Source: Macrostomum hystrix
Lineage: Eukaryota; Platyhelminthes; Macrostomidae
Length of the DNA: 64,000 bases
NCBI GenBank assembly: GCA_950097015.1
Contig: CATNEN010000001.1
Span: forward strand, 6,309,001 to 6,373,000
Direction of reading: 5' to 3'
Part shown: piece after piece, positions 57,210 through 64,000 of the stretch
Layout: each line of letters starts with the position of its first letter
Numbering within the stretch: the first letter of the stretch is position 1
Program-made: the position numbers and the translations under genes
The notes under the pieces: model-generated
What the model was told of the DNA's origin: nothing
Database searches by the model: none
The model's input: the letters and a program-made list of their open reading frames with translations, nothing else

Positions 57210-58705
57210 GGTGTCTGAGTGGCTGTGTACATTGGGTGTCTGAGTGGCTGTGTACAGTGTGTGTGTGTGTCTGAGTGGCTGTGTACATTGTGTCTGAGTG
57301 GCTGTGTACATTGTGTCTGAGTGGCTGTGTACATTGTGTGTCTGAGTGGCTGTGTACATTGTGTCTGAGTAGCTGTGTACATTGTGTGTCTGAGTGGCTG
57401 TGTACATTGGGTGTCTGAGTGGCTGTGTACATTGTGTCTGAGTGGCTGTGTACATTGTGTCTGAGTGGCTGTGTACATTGTGTGTCTGAGTGGCTGTGTA
57501 CATTGTGTCTGAGTGGCTGTGTACATTGTGTGTCTGAGTGGCTGTGTACATTGTGTGTCTGAGTGGCTGTGTACATTGGGTGTCTGAATGGCTGTGTACA
57601 TTGTGTGTACATTGGGTGTCTGAGTGGCTGTGTACATTGTGTGTCTGAGTGGCTGTGTACATTGGGTGTCTGAGTGGCTGTGTACATTGTGTGTCTGAGT
57701 GGCTGTGTACATTGTGTGTCTGAGTGGCTGTGTACATTGTGTGTCTGAGTGGCTGTGTACATTGTGTGTCTGAGTGGCTGTGTACATTGTGTGTCTGAGT
57801 GGCTGTGTACATTGTGTGTCTGAGTGGCTGTGTACATTGTGTGTCTTAGTGGCTGTGTACATTGGGTGTCTGAGTGGCTGTGTACATTGTGTGTCTGAGT
57901 GGCTGTGTACATTGGGTGTCTGAGTGGCTGTGTACATTGTTTCTGAGTGGCTGTGTACATTGTGTGTCTGAGTGGCTGTGTACATTGGGTGTCTGAGTGG
58001 CTGTGTACATTGGGTGTATGAGTGGCTGTGTACATTGTGTGTCTGAGTGGCTGTGTACATTGGGTGTCTGAATGGCTGTGTTCATTGTGTGTCTGAGTGG
58101 CTGTGTACATTGGGTGTCTGAGTGGCTGTGTACATTGTGTCTGAGTGGCTGTGTACATTGTGTGTCTGAGTGGCTGTGTACATTGTGTGTCTGAGTGGCT
58201 GTGTACATTGGGTGTCTTAGTGGCTGTGTACATTGTGTGTCTGAGTGGCTGTGTACATTGTGTGTCTGAGTGGCTGTGTACATTGTGTGTCTGAGTGGCT
58301 GTGTACATTGTGTGTCTGAGTGGCTGTGTACATTGTGTGTCTGAGTGGCTGTGTACATTGTGTGTCTGAGTGGCTGTGTACATTGTGTGTCTTAGTGGCT
58401 GTGTACATTGGGTGTCTGAGTGGCTGTGTACATTGTGTGTCTGAGTGGCTGTGTACATTGGGTGTCTGAGTGGCTGTGTACATTGTTTCTGAGTGGCTGT
58501 GTACATTGTGTGTCTGAGTGGCTGTGTACATTGTGTGTCTGAGTGGCTGTGTACATTGGGTGTCTGAGTGGCTGTGTACATTGGGTGTCTGAGTGGCTGT
58601 GTACATTGGGTGTCTGAGTGGCTGTGTACATTGTGTGTCTGAGTGGCTGTGTACAGTGTTTGTGTGTCTGAGTGGCTGTGTACATTGGGTGTCTGAGTGG
58701 CTGTG
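57210..58705. repeat. 25-bp satellite, left part
   Basis: Units of 23, 25 or 27 bp with core TGTGTCTGAGTGGCTGTGTA, about 60 copies. The same array resumes at 63351, so the copia element inserted into it. Minus-strand frames of MYTATQTHNVHSHSDT type are artefacts. Confidence 0.97.
58701..58705. repeat. Target site duplication CTGTG (left)
   Basis: CTGTG directly precedes the left LTR and recurs directly after the right LTR, as expected for copia integrases (5-bp duplication). Confidence 0.85.
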
Positions 58706-58960
58706 TATTAAGAAAGTCTTATTTAAGAATAGCAGACTCAGCGTTTATTTAGAACGGATTTAGAGAAGGATAAAGGGGTGAGACAATTAGGTAGCTCTGG
58801 CGTAGCTCAACAGAAGTTACAGGTACAGTTTGGAAATTTAGCAATCTACCATAGATATAAAGCTTACTTAGATTCTAGAAAATTCTAGAAGGAAAACTTT
58901 AGGATTTACTTACTATTAATAGATGCAGCTATTTTTAAGATAAACGATTACATATTAACA
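58706..58960 (-). repeat. 3' LTR of copia element
   Basis: 255 bp. In element sense it starts TGTTAATATG and ends CTTTCTTAATA. AATAAA (complement at 58744-58749) can serve as poly(A) signal, and CTTTATATCTATGG (complement near 58852) resembles a TATA box. Confidence 0.95.
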
Positions 58961-58969
58961 CTCCCACTT
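58961..58969 (-). other. Polypurine tract
   Basis: In element sense AAGTGGGAG directly abuts the 3' LTR start TGTTAA, the expected place for plus-strand priming. Confidence 0.75.
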
Positions 58970-59067
58970 AATGTTTAGATTAAAAATTCTAATGCCAAAC
59001 ATACTTTTAATAAAGAGTTAGATGTCAGATCTGGAAGCAGTTATCAGTTCAGTCTGAAATACTCGTA

Positions 59068-62000
59068 TTAACGAACGGGAATTAGTTCTTTAAGTAATTG
59101 AAACTTGGCATTCGACAGTGCTTTTGTAAGAATGTCAGCAACCATTTCTTCAGACGGACAGTAAACTAGTCGTAAAGTTCCACTGACTAACTTCTCACGC
59201 ACGAAATGGTGACGGATATCAATGTGCTTGGAACGACTGTGGTAGACAGGATTTTTCGCTAGAGCAATACAGCCTTGATTGTCTTCTAGGATAGTGGCAC
59301 ATCTGACAGTTTCTATGCGAAGATCCCGTAGTAATTGTTGTAACCAAGTGGCTTCCTGAGTAGCAGCTGAGAGAGCCATGTACTCCGCCTCCGTTGTCGA
59401 TAAGGCTACAGTTTGTTGCTTTTTGCTGCTCCAGCTAATCGGACATTCAGCCAACTTGAAGATGTGTCCTGTAGTAGAACGACGGTCATTTTGATCTCCA
59501 GCCCAGTCTGCATCGGAATAGCCAATTAGGTCAATTTCGCGCGAGTCCTTCTGAAAAACTAATCCAGATGAAATCGTTCCTTTTAGGTACCTTAGGACAC
59601 GCTTCACTCCACTCCAATGCTGTTCAGTTGGGTCTGAGCAGTAACGCGCGAGAACTCCCACTGCAGCTGAAATATCTGGTCGTGTAGCTAATGCTGCATA
59701 GCTTAGACTTCCTACTGCGGCCTGATACATAGTTTTGTCCACCTTAGCATCGCAGTCTTGTGCAGTGTAGAACTTGACACTTGTATCCATTGGTGTTGAT
59801 ACCGGTTTACAGTTAATCATGTTGAATTTTGATAGGACACTATTTAAATAGCGTTCTTGGTTCAGAAACAAAGAGCCATTATTCCACGTAGCTTGAACTC
59901 CAAGAAAGTAGTGAAATTCGCCTAAGTCTTTCATTTTAAATTTCGATTGCAGTTCTTGCTTCAACACAAACATGTAATCATCAGAAGCGGTTAGCAAAAT
60001 GTCGTCCACGTACACACCGATCGCAGATTGAGAGTTAGCATAAATGCATGGTTCTGACTTTGCCTGCGTGAGGTTAAGACTTAAGAGTTCATCATGGAGC
60101 GTTTGATTCCAACATCGAGGTGCCTGTTTTAGTCCGTATAGACTTCTTTCAAGTTTGCATACTAGCGTTTCCTTGCCTTCAACCACAAATCCTTCCGGTT
60201 GTTCCATATAGATTTCCTCGTCTAGTTTGCCGTTTAGAAATGCTGTTACGACATCCATCTGGTGAATTTTCCAATCTCGTTGAATTCCAAGAGCTAGTAG
60301 AGTTCTGATTGATGTAAATCGAGCTACTGGTGCGTAAGTCTCCTCATAATCTACACCATGTTCTTGAGAGTATCCTTTAACAACCAATCTTGCTTTAAAT
60401 CTATCTACTAAGTTGTCTGACTTGTACTTGACACGAAATACCCATTTACAGCCAATAGTTTGACGTCCTTTAGGTAGTTCAACCAGTTTCCAGGTCTTGT
60501 TCTCCATCAGTGACTCATACTCGGCGTTTGCAGCCTCTTGCCAGTCTCTAGAAAAAGAGCTGTCCAATGCTTCCTTCAGAGTTTTTGGTTCTTCAATTTG
60601 TGTTGCCACAGATGCTACGTAACGGTCAACGGGCTTCTTATCTCGAGTTGATCTCCGAACTTCTTGTTTGTCGACATTTCCAGAAACACATTTGAAATCA
60701 GACGCTGCAGCTTCCGTATCTGCATTCAGTTGAAGTCTCTCCTGCTTCTCCGATACTTGTTTAACGAAGCACGACTCTTTGAACGTTACATCTCGACTAA
60801 CGAACACGGTTTGTGTTTGGAAATCAAAACAGCGGTATCCTTTGGAAGTTTCCGAGTATCCAATAAATCTGACTTCCCGAGCTTTGGAGTCAAATTTGTG
60901 ACGCCTTTCAGCCGGGACATGGGCGTAGGCAACGCATCCAAATACTCGCAAATGCTGAACATTCGGCTTTTTACCAGTCCAAATCTGATATGGTATAGCT
61001 TTGTTGATTGCACTCGTTGATGACCGATTACGCAAATATGTTGCTGTAGAGATAGCTTCTGCCCAGAATTCTTTGCCAATATGAGCATGTGCAATCATTT
61101 TTCTTGCTGCCTCCACCAAGGTTCTGTTCATTCTCTCAGCTACTCCATTCTGCTCAGGAGAATGTGGGACTGTAGTTTGGTGAATGATTCCGTTTTTGAC
61201 ACAGAACTTTTCAAATTCTCTTGATGTATACTCTCCACCATTGTCTGTCCGTAGAATCTTGATAGACTTGCCTGTTTGATTCGTAACGAAAGCCTGAAAA
61301 TTCTTGAATTTTTCAAAAACTTCTGACTTGTTTTTCATAAAGTAAACTGAGCAATAGCGCGAGTAATCATCAATAAATGTGACAAAGTACTTCGATCCTC
61401 CAATGGATGTAGTTTGCATTGGACCACACACGTCACTGTGAATTAGACCCAATAGTTCGCTTGACCTTGACGCTACACCCTTGGTAAATGGCGTTCTATG
61501 TAGTTTTCCTTCTATACATGCCGTGCAGAAACTGATGCTTCCAACTTTTGCGTCAATGCCGTCAACTTGCTTTTTATGAATTAGAGATTTTAGATCTTGC
61601 TCTCCTAGGTGACCATATCGCTGATGCCATAAATCTAAACTGTTGGTTTTCGCGATTGTTGCTGATTCAGTAGTAACAGAAATACCTTTGAGTTTGTACA
61701 ATCTCCCAACTTTCAAAGCTTCTCCAGCAACTGTGCCTTTATTATCTACAATCTGACACTTGTCATCGCTAAACTTGACACTGAACCCTTTTCTGGTGAC
61801 AGCGGATACTGAAAACAGGTTTTGCTCCATGAGTGGGACGTACAGAACATCAGTCAACTTACACAATTTCATTTCAGAGCCGACGCTGATGTGCATCCTG
61901 ATAATACCTTTTCCTGTAGCATTTAGTTTGTGACCATCTGCTAACGAAATTTTCTCTTCCACTGGCAATTTCTGGAAATCCACAAAATTCGTACGATCAT

Positions 62001-62943
62001 TGGTCATGTGATTAGTTGCGCCTGAGTCCACAATCCAAGTAGTACTGATTGACTCCTTTGATGCGCCCAAAGACACTGCCGAAAATGCAGAATCTTCACC
62101 CGAAGCATTGCTATCTTCTTTCCCTACGCTTTCTGGAAAGTCTGCAATCTTAGCCTGATGTTTCCGCCGATTTCTATTAAACTCTTGTGGTCTTGAACTT
62201 GTGCTAGTCGCACCTGTTACTGAGAGGCTGTTCTTATATTTGTAGCATTGCTTCTTTACGTGACCAGGCTTATTACAGAAAAAGCATACTTTCGGTCTGA
62301 CACTCTGGTGCTGTTGCTTATTAAATCCAACCAGAGCCTTCGAGTTGCTGCTAGATCCACAGCTTTCCTGCTCAAGTCGTTTTGACTCCTCGTGCAAAAG
62401 CCGTTCGTGTACGAATTCCATCGTCAGGTCGTCCGCCCGCGATTCCAGAGCTGTAATCAACCCGTCATAAGACTTCGGCAAACTATTTAGCAAAATTGTG
62501 ACTTGATAGTCTTCGGGAACACCTGCCCCGATAGCCGACAATCGTTTGACGATATCCTTGAGCTGATTAATATGCTCCTGCATGGATGCACCTTCCTCCA
62601 TCTTGAGCGCCTGTAGTTTCCGATTTAGGAATAATTTATTTGCCAATGTACTTCGCTCGAAATGTGTTTTAAGCTTATTCCAGGCTTCCTTTGGAGTTTC
62701 TGCATCCTCAATGAGATGAATTTGACTATCTGCAACAGCCAATACGATAGTTGCTAGGGCTTTATTCGCACGCCGATTGAAATGAACTTTGACCTCGTTG
62801 GTCGCGTCCTCAGCAAGTGTCTCGGTACCATTAACAACTTCCCAAAGTTCTCGCTCCATCAGAACGTTCTTCATCTTGAACTTCCAGATATTGTAGTTGG
62901 AACTATCCAACTTCTCAACCAGTAGCTTGGCATCGAAGGACAT
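59068..62943 (-). CDS. Copia Gag-Pol polyprotein (1291 aa, intact)
   Basis: A single frame without breaks. Gag spans about residues 1-210, with a CCHC knuckle at 220-233 (CFFCNKPGHVKKQC). The aspartic protease has WIVDSGATNHMT (Asp near 306). The integrase has an HHCC finger (H440, H445, C473, C476) and catalytic D504, D567 and E603 (in NGVAERMNRT). Reverse transcriptase follows with MDVVTAFLNG, SLYGLKQAPRCW and YVDD (978-981). RNase H has SDADWAGD (D1144), TEAEY and EDNQG. Integrase before RT is the Ty1/copia order. All catalytic residues I can check are present. Gag and Pol share one frame with no stop or shift between them, as in several animal copia elements, so Gag excess must come from splicing or processing. 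The start is the first ATG, 152 bases from the 5' LTR. Confidence 0.97.
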   Translation of the reverse strand: MSFDAKLLVEKLDSSNYNIWKFKMKNVLMERELWEVVNGTETLAEDATNEVKVHFNRRANKALATIVLAVADSQIHLIEDAETPKEAWNKLKTHFERSTLANKLFLNRKLQALKMEEGASMQEHINQLKDIVKRLSAIGAGVPEDYQVTILLNSLPKSYDGLITALESRADDLTMEFVHERLLHEESKRLEQESCGSSSNSKALVGFNKQQHQSVRPKVCFFCNKPGHVKKQCYKYKNSLSVTGATSTSSRPQEFNRNRRKHQAKIADFPESVGKEDSNASGEDSAFSAVSLGASKESISTTWIVDSGATNHMTNDRTNFVDFQKLPVEEKISLADGHKLNATGKGIIRMHISVGSEMKLCKLTDVLYVPLMEQNLFSVSAVTRKGFSVKFSDDKCQIVDNKGTVAGEALKVGRLYKLKGISVTTESATIAKTNSLDLWHQRYGHLGEQDLKSLIHKKQVDGIDAKVGSISFCTACIEGKLHRTPFTKGVASRSSELLGLIHSDVCGPMQTTSIGGSKYFVTFIDDYSRYCSVYFMKNKSEVFEKFKNFQAFVTNQTGKSIKILRTDNGGEYTSREFEKFCVKNGIIHQTTVPHSPEQNGVAERMNRTLVEAARKMIAHAHIGKEFWAEAISTATYLRNRSSTSAINKAIPYQIWTGKKPNVQHLRVFGCVAYAHVPAERRHKFDSKAREVRFIGYSETSKGYRCFDFQTQTVFVSRDVTFKESCFVKQVSEKQERLQLNADTEAAASDFKCVSGNVDKQEVRRSTRDKKPVDRYVASVATQIEEPKTLKEALDSSFSRDWQEAANAEYESLMENKTWKLVELPKGRQTIGCKWVFRVKYKSDNLVDRFKARLVVKGYSQEHGVDYEETYAPVARFTSIRTLLALGIQRDWKIHQMDVVTAFLNGKLDEEIYMEQPEGFVVEGKETLVCKLERSLYGLKQAPRCWNQTLHDELLSLNLTQAKSEPCIYANSQSAIGVYVDDILLTASDDYMFVLKQELQSKFKMKDLGEFHYFLGVQATWNNGSLFLNQERYLNSVLSKFNMINCKPVSTPMDTSVKFYTAQDCDAKVDKTMYQAAVGSLSYAALATRPDISAAVGVLARYCSDPTEQHWSGVKRVLRYLKGTISSGLVFQKDSREIDLIGYSDADWAGDQNDRRSTTGHIFKLAECPISWSSKKQQTVALSTTEAEYMALSAATQEATWLQQLLRDLRIETVRCATILEDNQGCIALAKNPVYHSRSKHIDIRHHFVREKLVSGTLRLVYCPSEEMVADILTKALSNAKFQLLKELIPVR

Positions 62944-63083
62944 AGTGTCGATCCACCAACACAGCTGGTTGTTGAGCTGAACTTTCTAAGAGACGGTAGA
63001 TGAGAACAATCACGCCGACTGACGCACTGCCACTAGAGCAGCTTTAGTGCTCAAACTGCAGCAGATCGCAGTGGAAGGGCGCA

Positions 63084-63095
63084 GGGCCCATAACC
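63084..63095 (-). other. Primer-binding site, initiator tRNA anticodon arm
   Basis: In element sense GGTTATGGGCCC, directly after the 5' LTR. It is complementary to GGGCCCATAACC, the anticodon stem-loop of eukaryotic initiator Met tRNA, not its 3' end. Drosophila copia is known to prime from such a tRNA half. Confidence 0.8.
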
Positions 63096-63350
63096 TATTA
63101 AGAAAGTCTTATTTAAGAATAGCAGACTCAGCGTTTATTTAGAACGGATTTAGAGAAGGATAAAGGGGTGAGACAATTAGGTAGCTCTGGCGTAGCTCAA
63201 CAGAAGTTACAGGTACAGTTTGGAAATTTAGCAATCTACCATAGATATAAAGCTTACTTAGATTCTAGAAAATTCTAGAAGGAAAACTTTAGGATTTACT
63301 TACTATTAATAGATGCAGCTATTTTTAAGATAAACGATTACATATTAACA
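63096..63350 (-). repeat. 5' LTR of copia element
   Basis: 255 bp. I find no difference from the 3' LTR when reading them side by side. Confidence 0.95.
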
Positions 63351-63355
63351 CTGTG
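63351..63355. repeat. Target site duplication CTGTG (right)
   Basis: Matches the five bases at 58701-58705 and continues straight into the satellite (TACATTG). Confidence 0.85.
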
Positions 63356-64000
63356 TACATTGTGTGTCTGAGTGGCTGTGCACATTGTGTGTCTGAGTGG
63401 CTGTACACATTGTGTGCTTAGTGGCTGTGTACATTGTGTGTCTGAGTGGCTGTGCACATTGTGTGTCTGAGTGGCTGTGTACATTGTGTGTCTGAGTGGC
63501 TGTGTACATTGGGTGTCTGAGTGGCTGTGTACATTGGGTGTCTGAGTGGCTGTGTACATTGTGTGTCTGAGTGGCTGTGTACAGTGTGTGTCTGAGTGGC
63601 TGTGTACATTGTGTGTCTGAGGGGCTGTGTACATTGTGTGTCTGAGTGGCTGTGTACTGTGTGTGTGTCTGAGTGGCTGTGTACATTGTGTGTCTGAGTG
63701 GCTGTGTACATTGTGTGTCTGAGTGGCTGTGTACATTGGGTGTCTGAGTGGCTGTGTACATTGGGTGTCTGAGTGGCTGTGTACATTGGGTGTCTGAGTG
63801 GCTGTGTACAGTGTTTGTGTGTCTGAGTGGCTGTGTACATTGGGTGTCTGAGTGGCTGTGTACATTGTGTGTCTGAGTGGCTGTGTACATTGGGTGTCTG
63901 AGTGGCTGTGTACATTGTGTGTCTGAGTGGCTGTGTACAGTGTGTGTGTGTCTGAGTGGCTGTGTACATTGGGTGTCTGAGTGGCTGTGTACATTGGGTG
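63351..64000. repeat. 25-bp satellite, right part
   Basis: About 26 more units of the array at 57210-58705, running off the right edge. Some units here read CTGTGCACATT or CTGTACACATT, variants not seen on the left side. Confidence 0.97.

Larger units (their letters stand above)
58706..63350 (-). mobile_element. Complete Ty1/copia LTR retrotransposon, minus strand
   Basis: 4645 bp: 255-bp LTRs, primer-binding site, one intact gag-pol frame and a polypurine tract. The two LTRs appear identical, and a CTGTG duplication flanks the element. It sits in a satellite in what is probably a DGK intron, opposite in direction to DGK. Identical LTRs and an unbroken frame point to a recent insertion, possibly still mobile. 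Confidence 0.96.

Noticed and set aside
57085-58685. Minus frames of repeating MYTATQTHNVHSHSDT
   Set aside because: 25-bp satellite read in rotating frames; no unique coding sequence attached.

Overview
This window is a piece of a repeat-laden animal genome. The two recognisable host genes are split into many exons with GT/AG introns. They encode animal-type signalling proteins: an ASAP-family Arf GAP and a type IV (zeta/iota-like) diacylglycerol kinase. The window also carries dispersed tRNA-derived SINEs, Q-rich microsatellites inside exons and an animal Ty1/copia element. These features suggest an invertebrate bilaterian, possibly a flatworm or other lophotrochozoan, but the sequence alone does not fix the taxon.

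Layout. 1-1560 is a 44-bp minisatellite. Next to it is a possible minus-strand exon (1612-1947). 3971-12761 holds nine plus-strand exons of ASAP: the end of the BAR domain, PH, ArfGAP, ankyrin, a proline/Q-rich linker and SH3. Its 5' exons lie off the left edge. 12762-29193 is mostly gene-poor, with minisatellites and SINE copies. The DGK gene has two phase-matched candidate first exons (29194-29429 and 41838-42961). They are followed by 47229-57044, which encodes two C1 domains, a MARCKS-like basic stretch, the DAGK catalytic domain and the start of the accessory domain. The 3' exons lie off the right edge. 57210-64000 is a 25-bp satellite interrupted by an intact 4.6-kb copia element on the minus strand (58706-63350). 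Its two LTRs are identical and it is flanked by a 5-bp target duplication.

Minisatellites. More than 20 arrays with units of 15 to 53 bp cover about 23 kb, over a third of the window. Most sit in introns of the two genes. Their open frames (up to 700 codons, and one over 1000 codons that runs into a DGK exon) are artefacts of unit length and are not annotated as proteins. One 16-bp motif (TCTCATCTCTCCCGTG) forms arrays at three separate loci in both orientations. The largest of these has expanded inside a SINE whose 3' tail leads directly into the splice acceptor of the DGK catalytic exon.

Function. ASAP proteins turn off Arf GTPases at membranes and bind phosphoinositides through PH. Type IV DGKs convert diacylglycerol to phosphatidic acid, which is known to influence Arf GAP activity. 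The two genes therefore touch related lipid-signalling chemistry, but their being neighbours is not evidence of co-regulation.
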